From Nothopassalora personata (Eukaryota; Ascomycota; Dothideomycetes; Mycosphaerellales; Mycosphaerellaceae), in the NCBI GenBank assembly GCA_033816765.1, contig CM066289.1, forward strand, positions 1,984,001 to 2,048,000: a DNA stretch of 64,000 nucleotides. The letters are read 5' to 3'. The position numbers and the translations under genes were made by a program. Under the pieces are notes generated by a model. It was given only the letters and a program-made list of their open reading frames with translations. It ran no database searches and had not been told where the DNA came from. This document shows positions 43,085 through 53,173 of the stretch, in pieces. Each line of letters begins with the position of its first letter. Position 1 is the stretch's first letter.

Positions 43085-45991
43085 TCACTTCCATAGAGTA
43101 TGGGCACCAGGCACTTCCCACTGTCGCGCATGTCGAGAAAAGTCTCCAGCTTTCATGGGCACCTTGATGCCGTACTTTAGCATCGCCACGAGCATGGCGT
43201 TAGGTTGACCCTCTTTCGACCACCCTTGCGGCAGGCCAGCCTCTTTCCAGGCGACATCAGTGGCATACGCTTGCGCCAGCAGCTCGCTCAAATGTTTTGT
43301 GGGCTTTGAGCTGCCGGCTTGATCGAGATCGTCTTGCATCATTTCCAACAGACCATCGCAGCGGACACGCTCTGGCTCGCTGGCTTTTTCAAGTGCCGGT
43401 CGTGCTGCAAGCTCAAGCAGACGATACTCAGACGCCAGCAACCTGTTGTCCATGGCAGGTTTTTCCTTGCGTGTGAAAAAACCTTGAAGAGCTGCCACTC
43501 TTCGTATTCCTCGAGAGACGCCAACAGCGAACTTTCCTGCCCACAATGCCCACTGCCTACCACGTGAGACTTTGCGCTCCTCTTGGCCTGTAGCTTGGCA
43601 GAGGCTACGGCCGAATCGAGATCGCATACTGTAATTGACGTGGCCGGCGGCACATGCGTAGCGCCAGATGACTCTGACCATATTGAAGCATTGTTGCGTC
43701 CACGCAAGGGCAAAAAGCTCTGCATAGGTGAAGCCGTCAGGTACGATGGCGCCAGGTTGACCAATCTTGAAGCGTTGTAGAATAGAACAAGCCGCCGCAG
43801 GATCTCGATTGCTCAGAGCTGAAGAGAGGAAGAAGTTCAGTATGTCTGTCGGCACTGGTTTGTTGCGCTCCCTGAGATGATCGACAATTTCATACGCGTC
43901 ATCCGGTTGGCCCCATTGAAGTAAGAGTTGGATCATACGCTTAGCGACAGGCACATCGAACCAGTCAAACCCACGTGGGTATGTGCGGGTCATCCGGGCA
44001 TTATACTTCTCCCAGAACACTTCGAATGGCGTTCCTGTTATCAAGTCTGCGTTGAGCTGCTCGATCGCAGTGTCCTCCGACAAGGCTTGAGCCACTTCGT
44101 GGTTTTCCAAGAGACCTTTTCGGCGCATGAGGTCTTCTAAAGTAGTCAGGGCATCGGGGATCTTGCGGACAGCTGCCAGCTTCCGGAAATGTATCCAAAT
44201 GTCAGCAGTGACTGGAACCTTCCGTTCCAGCATTTGTCTGAGAATGATTGCGAAGTTTTCCAAATCGCCGTTTCTTGCAGCACCGTCCAAGAGGACGGCA
44301 TAGTTTGAAGAGGTGAGCTGGTATTCACCGCTATTTTCCAAGGCGAGACGAATGGCACGGAAAGCGCGCAAGTTCGAGTGGGACAGCAGGTACTGAAGAG
44401 CTTTATTCAACGCCTCTGAGGTCATCCAGAAGGGAGCGTCGGGCTCGGTACATAAGGAGACCAGCTCTCTGACAACCCGCACGACATGTGCAGCTGCGAC
44501 TTTGCCATTCCTTTGATCCTCCTTGCGGACGATCATCCTTGGGGAAGATCTCGTGATGTCTATGATGTACTGAGTCATGGATTCCCTTGTCCGTGTCGTG
44601 GGTCGCAGACCAAGTCGATACCGCGAGGTGCCTGAGCCCCAACGGTCCACACTCCAGACTGAGCGCACTGGCGACGGTTTCACTGTCTCATTGATGAATT
44701 CCAGGTGTGATGGTGAAAGTCCGTCGTCGCTATCAGTGTGTTGGCCCTCATCTGAGCCTTCATGGTTGTCCTTCTGTGGCATATTTTGGTGACCACGCTG
44801 CACATCGTAATCGTTCAAGTCTCGAGTTGCGTTCAGTTCTTTTGCCGAGAACACGTACACGTACTCTGGCAATATGTGCAGAGCAGCCTCGTTCTCGTGT
44901 ACGGAGCCGGAAAGACTAAGATTGGCATAGGCGGACTTGGATTTTCCATCCACCTTTACATGTTGAACCCCAGCATCTAGAAGTTGCACATGGCTGCCGG
45001 TACGCTGCCGAATCTCCAGAACGGCCAAAGACACATCGTGATGGAACACAGCCAAGAAGCCTGCAGGCAGTGTTAACTTGTCCACCTTCTGCTTGTAAAG
45101 CTCTGAACCGGCAGGGGTGTGCGTGTCGAGCAGCTTGAGGGTCGTATGCCAGTCATCCTTGGCAAAGGCAGCATGTCGTTCCGCTTGCAGTTGAAGCCTC
45201 CGTTCATACGCCGTTTTTCGCACCCGTTGCTCTTTCTGCAGATGCTCAAAATAGCGACGGCCGAAATGTGGCCGGTATTTCGAATAATCAGGAGCATACC
45301 GCGGGACATACTCTTTGGCAGCTTCGACCCTGCTCTCAAAGTAAGAGGACGAGTCCGCTTCCGACGAGCCCTGGCTGCCGTCTGGAGCTTGAGCCGCGTG
45401 TGTTTTCCCATTCGCATCCAGTTGCCCTGCAGGCGTCGCAGCGAAGACTCTTCTCACGGGACCATGTCCATGCGATGGAGTCTCGTCGTCATCGGGGAGT
45501 CGATCTGCTGGACCAGGTTCGGACGGCAGCTCCGGCGGATTATGGTGCTTTTCGCCCAACACAAGGTGCTGGACTGGGCCGGCGTTGTCTTTCGACGAGA
45601 GAGTGGCTCGCATGATCCGTAGACTCTGCGCTTGGCCATGATCCGCATGCGGCCTGCTCTCCCGCGTGCTGGCAGTGTTCTCTCGTGTGTCTGACGCAGC
45701 AGCAGCACTGGAGTACCTCAGCACTCCTCGGGGACATGCGTCAGCCAAATTGCCGCCATTGCGAATCAATCGGCTGCGACTGCGACCAGACGAAGTTCCT
45801 GCATGCTGCAGACGGGATACCGTCCCTCCATTCGTATGGAGGAATGATCGATCGGGTGTCGCTTGGTGGCCGCAGAGGATCCTGCTTGCGCTGTCGTCGG
45901 TGCAGGACGCATTGTCGGGAGTATGATGCACATAGCCGATGGACTTGATGACGCTCCGCAATGGCCTTCTCAGGGCACCATAGCATTGCAT
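43085..45991 (-). CDS. Large mitochondrial-type protein with PPR-like helical repeats
   Basis: A 968-residue single-exon protein. The first 25 residues (MQCYGALRRPLRSVIKSIGYVHH) have Arg but no acidic residues and look like a mitochondrial presequence. A low-complexity region follows to about 220, then a conserved-looking segment with RYFEHLQKEQRVRKTAYERR. The C-terminal half (about 510-830) is a chain of helical pairs such as SSNYAVLLDGAARNGDLENFAIILRQM, shortened here to its pattern: helix, turn, helix, with 34-36 residue spacing. That suggests pentatricopeptide-like repeats, used in mitochondrial RNA expression. No exact family is recognised; the PPR reading is inference. Confidence 0.7.
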   Translation of the reverse strand: MQCYGALRRPLRSVIKSIGYVHHTPDNASCTDDSASRILCGHQATPDRSFLHTNGGTVSRLQHAGTSSGRSRSRLIRNGGNLADACPRGVLRYSSAAAASDTRENTASTRESRPHADHGQAQSLRIMRATLSSKDNAGPVQHLVLGEKHHNPPELPSEPGPADRLPDDDETPSHGHGPVRRVFAATPAGQLDANGKTHAAQAPDGSQGSSEADSSSYFESRVEAAKEYVPRYAPDYSKYRPHFGRRYFEHLQKEQRVRKTAYERRLQLQAERHAAFAKDDWHTTLKLLDTHTPAGSELYKQKVDKLTLPAGFLAVFHHDVSLAVLEIRQRTGSHVQLLDAGVQHVKVDGKSKSAYANLSLSGSVHENEAALHILPEYVYVFSAKELNATRDLNDYDVQRGHQNMPQKDNHEGSDEGQHTDSDDGLSPSHLEFINETVKPSPVRSVWSVDRWGSGTSRYRLGLRPTTRTRESMTQYIIDITRSSPRMIVRKEDQRNGKVAAAHVVRVVRELVSLCTEPDAPFWMTSEALNKALQYLLSHSNLRAFRAIRLALENSGEYQLTSSNYAVLLDGAARNGDLENFAIILRQMLERKVPVTADIWIHFRKLAAVRKIPDALTTLEDLMRRKGLLENHEVAQALSEDTAIEQLNADLITGTPFEVFWEKYNARMTRTYPRGFDWFDVPVAKRMIQLLLQWGQPDDAYEIVDHLRERNKPVPTDILNFFLSSALSNRDPAAACSILQRFKIGQPGAIVPDGFTYAELFALAWTQQCFNMVRVIWRYACAAGHVNYSMRSRFGRSLCQATGQEERKVSRGRQWALWAGKFAVGVSRGIRRVAALQGFFTRKEKPAMDNRLLASEYRLLELAARPALEKASEPERVRCDGLLEMMQDDLDQAGSSKPTKHLSELLAQAYATDVAWKEAGLPQGWSKEGQPNAMLVAMLKYGIKVPMKAGDFSRHARQWEVPGAHTLWK

Positions 45992-46377
45992 CTATACCGC
46001 GTCATCGTATGCAGTGTAGCAGTAGTCTTTCTTCACTTGCAGCTGAAGCTGCCAAGAATGTTTCCCGCGGGCATTGAAGTTTTGAACCAATCGAGTCGGC
46101 CCGGCGAAACACAAAAGCCGATGTCCGGAGGTCTGATCGCGTCTCGAACGCGTCGTGCTTTCTTCTAAAAGCACCTAAAAGCACCTTACATCGACACCGG
46201 CCAACTCTTTCCATTGCCTCTACCGAGCATTAATTATACATTGTACTGAACCTGTTGGATACTCACCGTGGTACCGTGTAATACTGCTAATCTAGAATCA
46301 CTCTATTCAGTCCAAAGCTTTCGCCGTAGATCATACGCCTAACATACGCGCGAGTGGCGCGCGTCTCTACACTTTCA
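45992..46377. promoter_or_regulatory. Divergent promoter, mitochondrial-type protein / MRC1
   Basis: A 386-bp spacer between oppositely oriented starts. An AAAAGCACCT unit is repeated directly near 46166-46187. No gene seen; a non-coding 5' exon of MRC1 cannot be excluded. Confidence 0.4.
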
Positions 46378-49300
46378 ATGGCAACTTCTCCTCTGGGAGC
46401 TCCGCTTGCCTCGCCACAGGAGACACCAGCACCACGGCCGGCAAGGTCGACGATGCCTTTTGAAGAAGATGATGACTCGCCTACTCCTTCGCCCGTCAGA
46501 GAGGCTATGGCACGCTCACTGCCAAAGATGTCTCACGGGCCGTCATCTCCCCAATCAGAACACCATTCTAACGCCCAGGACGATGCTGGCTCGGACGAGG
46601 ATTCGGACGAGGATTCGGACGAGGATTCGGACGACAGCATCCGCAAACCACTTGGACGTGCAGCTCGACGAATGTTAGGAGGAGAAGACAGTCCGAAAAG
46701 CACTAGTAAATCTCCCGTCGCGTCTTCACGCGTCACACTTAACACTGGCGAGTCGGACGATGAGCTGTACTCTGCAACCCCCATGATCTCGCGAAAACGC
46801 AAATCCATTTCGCCACCTGCAAGTCAAGCACGATCTACTTTGTTCGTCAGCCCGGCGAAGACTGTCGAAGGCGGGAGTGACGATGAGCTGCCACCTGACC
46901 CATTCAGTGGTAACCAGTCGAAGCTGGCAGCTCTGGTTGCCGAGAAGCGTGCTGAGCGTCTCGCCAAAGAAGCGGAGGAAGAGGCACGACGCAAGGAGCG
47001 CTCTGATGCTAGCCATGTATCTTCTGATCTTCCCGATGAGCTGATAGAGGATTCACAACACGCCGTCGATCCCGAAGTCGAGCGAATCATGTCTGATGCC
47101 GCCAAGCCTACGCGGAAGGCGAGCAGGAAGGCATTGCTTGACATGGAACGTGAGACACAGCGGATTGCTCGACAGCAGGCGCTTGCCCATCAGATGAAAG
47201 TACGGAAGAAATTTACCACCGCGGACCTTTTCGCTCGGTTCAACTTTAGACCAAATGGGGAGAACCATACGCCTCCTACGACAGAAGGAGACACGACTGC
47301 ATCTTCAGCACCGAATAGTGACGCCGTGGAGGCGCAGCACAAAGAGCCTGTCAGCACACCTCCTTCCAGTCCCCCAACGCCGCTGGATCGGCAGAGAGCG
47401 CTCGTAGAGAAAGGCGCGTTGAGCAAGCTGGTCCCGGTGCGACAAGACAGCATCGCCAGTGTTGCTGAGCTCGACAGTGAGGAGGAGCTGCCCGATATGG
47501 CACAATTACTAAGCGCTTCACGTGCGCCAGCTTTTAACCCAGCAGATGCTATCGTCACTGCCGCAAACCCAGTGCCCAAGAAAGGCCTGAAGCTCGCGAG
47601 ACTCGGCAAGAAAGCCGTTACTGGCCGAGGAGATGACAGCAGCGACGATGAGCTGGAGATCCTTGGGAATATGCCTGGCCACTTAAGCGTGTTTGATCGA
47701 GTCAAGGGCAACATGAAGCGACAGCGCACAGACTCTAAGGCCATCTATACCCTAAAGCACTTATCGCATCTCGGGACCAACCATAGTTTTACGGGTTGCC
47801 GAAAGAAGGGCGCTTCTCGACCTTCAGTCAATCCTCAGGCCCTTGAAATGCAACTCCGTCTGCGTGCAAAGGAGCAAGCTCGAGCTCAGCATCTGGAGCG
47901 TATTGCCGAGCTGAAGGCAAAAGGCATCGATGTGCAGTCGGCTGAGGAGCGTGAGCGCGAACAAGAAGAGTTCGAAAACCTGCTGGAGAAAGCCAGGCAG
48001 GACGCAGTGGAGCTACGCAAGGCGGAGAAGGCGGCTGCTAAAGCGGGTGGCGTTGACGCAGATGGCAACGAGGTTGCGAGCGGAGACGAGAGTGAAGACG
48101 AAGACTATGTTGAAAGCTCAGGAAGCGAGAATGAAGGCCACGAGCAGCTCGATGAGAACGGAAATGTGCTAGTCATCGATGCTGCCGATGAAGACGACGA
48201 CGACGAGAAAGAAGATGAGGATGAATTTGGCGGGGATGTAGAAGACGAGCTTGACACGGGTCAGGAGATGGACGAGAACGTCGCGGGTGGAGAAGCAACT
48301 GATGCTTCAGGAGAACTTGAGCAAGCTCACTTGCGGCCAGCTGATGGAGCTGACCTCAACGAAGTACCGTCTTGGTCGCAAACACCTATCGTTGGCCGAA
48401 AGCCTCGCAAGACGCGTGTGGTCATTGACGACGACGACGACTCTGATGCAGAGATTTCTCGACCTATCGTCAATGGCACAGCTGCCGGGACCAAGGACGA
48501 TGATCCATTCGCAGCTTTCGGCTTCGACACAGCAATGCCTGGCAGCTCGCTCATGAGTCCAACACAGGCGTTCAACGCAACCATGCAGACGCCGACGCAA
48601 GCCACACAGCAGGACTCGCTCGATGTTCTTCGATATCTGGTACCGCCCAATTCTTCCACGCTTCCGCCAGTCACTCTCGACTCGCAGATGCAGACACAAG
48701 GCAACAGCCAAGCCAGCGTGGTGCCAGCAAGTCAGGTACCCGAAAGTCAACAAGCGAATCTGGCGTGGGAGGCACAGGCTCCAGAAACTCCGGTGCCAGG
48801 CATGAACAGAGGTAGTTCAAACTTGACACTTGATACCCCAGGATGGTTGCCCACCCAAGACGCCGGTCTGCCCGCCACGTGGCAAGCGATGCCAGGCCTG
48901 CAGCAAGAGACTCCTATGAAGCCGATTACCGAGGACGGCACCCAAGACGGCACCCAAGACACTGTTCGTCTGCGCATCAGTGAATCACCAGCACCGATTC
49001 GAGAACGCAAGCGTCTGGTCCGTGGGCAACGGGCTCTCGCCGAGTCCAGTGATGACGAAGCAGGACCATGTCACACATCAAAGGATTTCAAGAAAGACGC
49101 ATTCCGCGAGATGGCTCGCAGGCACAAAGAAGCTTTATCCGCGACTGAGCTCGCTGAAGCAGAGGAGGAGGCGAAGCGCATGATGGACGAACAGGCCGAA
49201 GAATCTGAAGACGAATACGCCGGGCTGGGAGGCGATGACTACGTCGCTCCCGAGACTGAGCAAGATCGTGAGATCATCGACTCCAGCCATATTGATGTAG

Positions 49301-50451
49301 ACGAGCGTCAGCTCGCGGCACATTACGCAGAAAGGGAGCGAGTGGCAGATGAAGAACATGCCAACAAGCTTTACAAGGATCTCATGACCGGAGGGCTAAG
49401 ACGAAAGCAAGCCAACATGTTCGACCTTGACGAGGACGAGGACGATCTTGCTGTCCGCAGGAGACAGATGAGACAACGCGAGGAGGCGAGAAAGCGCAAG
49501 CTTCTGTTGCAGGACGACAACATTGCTGGACTTGCGGAAGGGAAGCAGAGCAAAGGCAAAGATGCTTTCTTGAAGGCCATTGCAGATGATGATGAGCGGG
49601 ATGATGATGTCCTGGACCTTTCGGATGTTGACGAGGATACACAGGCCACGCAGACCCACTCGGATAGTCAAGCATCACAGCAAGCTGAACAAGTCGAAGC
49701 GCCGCTTCGAGAGATTAGCGGCAACAAGCGGAGGCATGAAGAGACCCCCGAGGACCGCCTGCCAGCCAAGCAGAGACGCACTCAAGCTTCCGCCTTCAGA
49801 GCACCAACCTCCTTGCTGGAGGTCCAAGAGTCCGTCAGCTTCCTGCTTGATGAGCCACATGCTGCTACTGTTGGTCCTTCAGTGCTGGAGCTGACCTCTG
49901 ATTCAGAAAGCGAGGATGACCAGCAACAGTCAGACGCACGTGATGTGGAAAATGGCGAAGACCTCGAAGAAGAGCTCAGTCGTCAGAACGACGGCGGCTA
50001 TGCGCCTGACCGTGAGATTATGCCACCACCACGACTTCCCGCCGCGCAACGACGCACTGCTGCAAAATCGTCTGTCGTCGACCGTCTATCCCTGAAGCGA
50101 GGCTCTAGTAACGTCGACAGTGTACATGGTCGAACAGCATGGGCCGCGCCGGCGAACGGAGGCTTCAAGGTCCCATCTCTACTGCGTCGCGCGACCACCA
50201 ACACCGCAATCGGTGCCAACGAGCGTGGCGTTACGACATCGGCTGGGCTGTCGCGAGAGAACAGTGGAAGTGGATTGAAGATGGGTGGCACGAACAAGTC
50301 CTCTCTGGCGTACCAGGCTCGTGACGCGGAGCGAAAGGCGATTGTTGAAGCTAGTGCGAAGAGGAGGGCTGATAATACTGCACGCATTGCGCAGCTGAGG
50401 CGTAATGCTAGTAGTGGGTTTGGGAAGGGGCTGACGGGACAGTTTGAGTGA
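46378..50451 (+). CDS. MRC1: DNA replication checkpoint mediator Mrc1/claspin-like
   Basis: 1357 residues, single exon, from the first ATG at 46378. Mrc1 travels with the replication fork with Tof1-Csm3 and passes the stalled-fork signal from Mec1/ATR to Rad53/Chk2. The protein is highly acidic and low-complexity, as expected. The Mrc1-like domain is seen in the tract SRPSVNPQALEMQLRLRAKE, then coiled-coil EREREQEEFENLLEKARQDAVELR, and in DLMTGGLRRKQANMFDLDED (about 1007-1026). SQ/TQ sites cluster at about 730-820 and 1090-1110 (SPTQAFNATMQTPTQATQQ), typical targets of Mec1/ATR. A 12-bp unit (GAGGATTCGGAC) is repeated three times at about 46598-46633, encoding EDSD repeats. Confidence 0.85.
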   Translation: MATSPLGAPLASPQETPAPRPARSTMPFEEDDDSPTPSPVREAMARSLPKMSHGPSSPQSEHHSNAQDDAGSDEDSDEDSDEDSDDSIRKPLGRAARRMLGGEDSPKSTSKSPVASSRVTLNTGESDDELYSATPMISRKRKSISPPASQARSTLFVSPAKTVEGGSDDELPPDPFSGNQSKLAALVAEKRAERLAKEAEEEARRKERSDASHVSSDLPDELIEDSQHAVDPEVERIMSDAAKPTRKASRKALLDMERETQRIARQQALAHQMKVRKKFTTADLFARFNFRPNGENHTPPTTEGDTTASSAPNSDAVEAQHKEPVSTPPSSPPTPLDRQRALVEKGALSKLVPVRQDSIASVAELDSEEELPDMAQLLSASRAPAFNPADAIVTAANPVPKKGLKLARLGKKAVTGRGDDSSDDELEILGNMPGHLSVFDRVKGNMKRQRTDSKAIYTLKHLSHLGTNHSFTGCRKKGASRPSVNPQALEMQLRLRAKEQARAQHLERIAELKAKGIDVQSAEEREREQEEFENLLEKARQDAVELRKAEKAAAKAGGVDADGNEVASGDESEDEDYVESSGSENEGHEQLDENGNVLVIDAADEDDDDEKEDEDEFGGDVEDELDTGQEMDENVAGGEATDASGELEQAHLRPADGADLNEVPSWSQTPIVGRKPRKTRVVIDDDDDSDAEISRPIVNGTAAGTKDDDPFAAFGFDTAMPGSSLMSPTQAFNATMQTPTQATQQDSLDVLRYLVPPNSSTLPPVTLDSQMQTQGNSQASVVPASQVPESQQANLAWEAQAPETPVPGMNRGSSNLTLDTPGWLPTQDAGLPATWQAMPGLQQETPMKPITEDGTQDGTQDTVRLRISESPAPIRERKRLVRGQRALAESSDDEAGPCHTSKDFKKDAFREMARRHKEALSATELAEAEEEAKRMMDEQAEESEDEYAGLGGDDYVAPETEQDREIIDSSHIDVDERQLAAHYAERERVADEEHANKLYKDLMTGGLRRKQANMFDLDEDEDDLAVRRRQMRQREEARKRKLLLQDDNIAGLAEGKQSKGKDAFLKAIADDDERDDDVLDLSDVDEDTQATQTHSDSQASQQAEQVEAPLREISGNKRRHEETPEDRLPAKQRRTQASAFRAPTSLLEVQESVSFLLDEPHAATVGPSVLELTSDSESEDDQQQSDARDVENGEDLEEELSRQNDGGYAPDREIMPPPRLPAAQRRTAAKSSVVDRLSLKRGSSNVDSVHGRTAWAAPANGGFKVPSLLRRATTNTAIGANERGVTTSAGLSRENSGSGLKMGGTNKSSLAYQARDAERKAIVEASAKRRADNTARIAQLRRNASSGFGKGLTGQFE

Positions 50452-50681
50452 TGGTAAGCTATTGATGTGATGCATAGCGTAGGTATAATTGGAGACAAGG
50501 CGCTCTTTATGATGAAACATGATTGATACCGAAGCCGACATTCTCTGGCACATTGCTTCTGCTGGATCGCTCGCTCTTCAGAGGCAGCAATCACGCAATC
50601 TGGAGCCGGGAGGCCCACAAGCGAACGTTCGGCACCACGAGCCACTCATTCATCTTGCCACTGATCTGTACTGACTTCTAT

Positions 50682-51251
50682 CTAGATGCCGAGCACAGCG
50701 TACAATGCCTTCTTCGAGGCCTCTGTCTCCCCGCTGGTATCAATCGTCTTCACCACGTCGCCATAATGCTTCACGATCTCAGCATTCTTCTCAGCGAACT
50801 CAGCATACCGCTTCTCAAAAACCGTCTCATCGTCATCTTCTTCCCTATACCTCAACAAGAACCGCCTCTTCGCCTCCACCTTGTCACAATCGAAGAACAG
50901 GACCTGACCTGGTTTGCCGACTTTCTGATCCCACAGATGCGCAGACTCCAGATTCCTGGGGAACCCATCAATCAGTACGTTCTTCGTGCCCTCAGCAAAC
51001 GCCGCGTCGATCTTGGCCTGGAGAATCATCACGATAGGCTCAGGCGGGACGAGCTGGCGATTCGTCAGGCACCTGTTTAGGGTCTCGAGACCAGCGGACT
51101 CGAATGTGCCGGAGTCTCTGAGTTCTCGAAGGTAGTCGCCGACAGAGAGGTGGTGGTAGTTGTGCTGCTCGGCGAGGATCTTGCACAGTGTGCCCTTTCC
51201 GGAGCCTGGGGCGCCAATGACGAAGGTGATGTTACTGGACGGCTTGGACAT
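50682..51251 (-). CDS. UMP-CMP kinase-like nucleoside monophosphate kinase
   Basis: 189 residues, single exon. The P-loop is GAPGSGKGT (13-21), the NMP-binding SVGDYLRE (36-43), VLIDGFPRN (92-100) and VLFFDCD (116-122). LIDGFPRN together with LFFDC is the pattern of eukaryotic UMP-CMP kinases, which make UDP/CDP from UMP/CMP with ATP. The LID region is unusual: RYREEDDDE (133-141) replaces the family's Arg-Gly-...-Gly-Arg-x-Asp-Asp loop and is shorter. This therefore looks like a diverged paralogue rather than the housekeeping enzyme. It is head to head with a viperin-like gene, starts 376 bp apart. In vertebrates CMPK2 neighbours viperin, which makes a role in supplying CTP plausible. Confidence 0.85.
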   Translation of the reverse strand: MSKPSSNITFVIGAPGSGKGTLCKILAEQHNYHHLSVGDYLRELRDSGTFESAGLETLNRCLTNRQLVPPEPIVMILQAKIDAAFAEGTKNVLIDGFPRNLESAHLWDQKVGKPGQVLFFDCDKVEAKRRFLLRYREEDDDETVFEKRYAEFAEKNAEIVKHYGDVVKTIDTSGETEASKKALYAVLGI

Positions 51252-51627
51252 TGGTTGTCTGGACCATGGAAGTGCGGTCCTTCTCCTTATATGCGCCAGC
51301 TTTCAGGTGAACAACGTTCGCGGCCGCGTGCTTGCTGCTTCTTAGTTGAGACATGTGGAGCTTTCGAGGCCGCTGGCCTTTTCTCTCGCAGATACAGACA
51401 GCGCTTGCTAGCAGCTTCTGGACAGTCTACTGAGTGATAATCGCGCTCGCCATGCGGGACCGCGAGTCGCTTCGCGGGCTACAGCAATCGTTGCACAAAC
51501 CAGGCTAACGAGTTTGTCTTTGTCGAAGCTGCAGGAAAGCAGGCGGCAACGCAACGACTATAAGTCCGCGCGCAGACTTCGTGTTGGTGCAAGTCACACT
51601 TTTGTACCATCGTCGACTCTTCACAAT
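51252..51627. promoter_or_regulatory. Divergent promoter, NMP kinase / viperin-like gene
   Basis: A 376-bp spacer between the two start codons and the only non-coding sequence linking them. Upstream of the viperin ATG the frame is open for 38 more codons without an ATG. Co-regulation from this shared region is likely but not shown. No specific motif called. Confidence 0.45.
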
Positions 51628-52662
51628 ATGGTTCTTCTGGACCTACTCAGATCCGCCGGACCCGCCAAAGTCGTTGCAGCCACAGCCTTATGCAGTCTGA
51701 CCCTTTTCGCCTTCAAGAGGCTGACGACTACAAAGCATGTCACACCACTTTCCGTCAACTTTCACTTCACACGCAAATGCAACAAGGAATGCGTCTTCTG
51801 CTTCCACACCGAGAAGACAAGCTACCTCGCTAGCGACGATGACATGAAGAAAGGTCTCAGAATGCTCAAGGATGCAGGCATGAAGAAGATCAACTTTGCC
51901 GGCGGCGAGCCGTTCCTTTACATCAAAAAGCTCGCCATGCTATGTCGCTACTGCAAGGAGGACCTCGGGCTGGAGTCAGTGTCCATCATCTCCAACGGCA
52001 CCAAGATCACCAGAGAATGGCTAGAGGCGAACGCACAGTACATTGACGTGCTCGGGGTAAGCTGTGATAGCATGAACGAAGAGACCAACATCAAGATCGG
52101 CCGGGGTACTGGAAAGAACGTCGAGATGCTCTTCCGCATCCGCGAGTGGTGTCGAGCGCTGGGAATAAAGTTCAAGCTCAACACCGTCGTGCTATCACAT
52201 AACTGGGAGGAAGATATGGCTCAGACCATAAAGAAGCTCGATCCGTTTCGTTGGAAGGTCTTCCAAGTCTTGCCAGTCGAAGGCGAAAATGATGCGAAAG
52301 AGGCGGAGACGCAGCTTGACAAGCGTAAGCGGAACGCAAACAAAGTCTTGATCACTGATGAGCAGTTTGCGGCATTCTGCGACAGACACACGCATTTGGC
52401 GTGCTTTGTGCCAGAGTCGAACGATCTCATGGCGTCAAGCTACCTCATCGTCGACGAATACCTCCGATTTCTGGACAAGGGCAGTGGCATTGAGAAGGCC
52501 TCTGCGTCGATCCTTGATGTTGGAGTGCAAGCGGCACTGGCGCAGGTCAAGTGGGATCAGGAGGCATTCCATCAACGTGGAGCGGTGTATGAGTGGAGTA
52601 AGAACCTCGAAGGTGGTGGTGAAGCTGGATGTGGAGACTTGCCCGAGAAGTTGCAATGGTGA
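51628..52662 (+). CDS. Viperin-like radical SAM enzyme (RSAD2 homologue)
   Basis: 344 residues, single exon. A hydrophobic/amphipathic N-terminus (about 1-32) resembles viperin's membrane anchor. The radical SAM cluster is Cys51-x3-Cys55-x2-Cys58 (CNKECVFC), followed by FHTEKTSY and FAGGEPF (90-96). Later blocks closely match viperin: VSIISNGTKI, LGVSCDSMNEETNIKIGRG, FRWKVFQVLPVEGEN, PESNDLMASSYLIVDEYLRFL and SILDVGV. The C-terminus ends in Trp (EKLQW), as viperin does; that residue is needed for iron-sulfur loading. Viperin makes 3'-deoxy-3',4'-didehydro-CTP, which ends viral RNA chains. The length (human 361) and every catalytic motif fit. A link to defence against mycoviruses is inference. 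Confidence 0.92.
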   Translation: MVLLDLLRSAGPAKVVAATALCSLTLFAFKRLTTTKHVTPLSVNFHFTRKCNKECVFCFHTEKTSYLASDDDMKKGLRMLKDAGMKKINFAGGEPFLYIKKLAMLCRYCKEDLGLESVSIISNGTKITREWLEANAQYIDVLGVSCDSMNEETNIKIGRGTGKNVEMLFRIREWCRALGIKFKLNTVVLSHNWEEDMAQTIKKLDPFRWKVFQVLPVEGENDAKEAETQLDKRKRNANKVLITDEQFAAFCDRHTHLACFVPESNDLMASSYLIVDEYLRFLDKGSGIEKASASILDVGVQAALAQVKWDQEAFHQRGAVYEWSKNLEGGGEAGCGDLPEKLQW

Positions 52663-53173
52663 CGATGAGTACGTAACGTAACCTTCACGCGTAGCAAGTA
52701 GTTGCCACAGCGCCTCTCGAATACATGTAACGTTAATGAGTTGTCTTCAGCACCTCGCGACTAGGTCTAGTCACTTATAGTAGCAAAGAAGTGAATGACG
52801 TCTCTGAAGATAGTGCGGTTTGGAAGGTTCGTGGATACTCTATTCCGGAGGATAACGGTCTTCATGGGCCGCCTTGGATCTGTCCTGTTGCTACTGTTCG
52901 GTGAATGGGTCGGGGAGTGCATGCATCCATCTGACTTGCCGAATGTGCAATGATTGCCACCACTATAGCGCATCCGATCGCGTGATTCTTGCGGCACATG
53001 CATCCGCGACTTGCGACTGGATGGGTGGGCGAAAGACAAAGTAGTGTTATGCCTTGTCGGATCTGTGCCTGCTGTCGAGTCGTCACTGGTACTGTAGTCG
53101 TCTACCTGCATAACGCTCACTGAAACTCAAGCCTCGCCCAAACAGGACTGTTTGCCTGACACTCCCGCAGCTC
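52663..53173. other. Intergenic region downstream of the viperin-like gene
   Basis: About 510 bp; an open frame on the minus strand (52767-53120) is polar and featureless and was not called. Confidence 0.45.
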
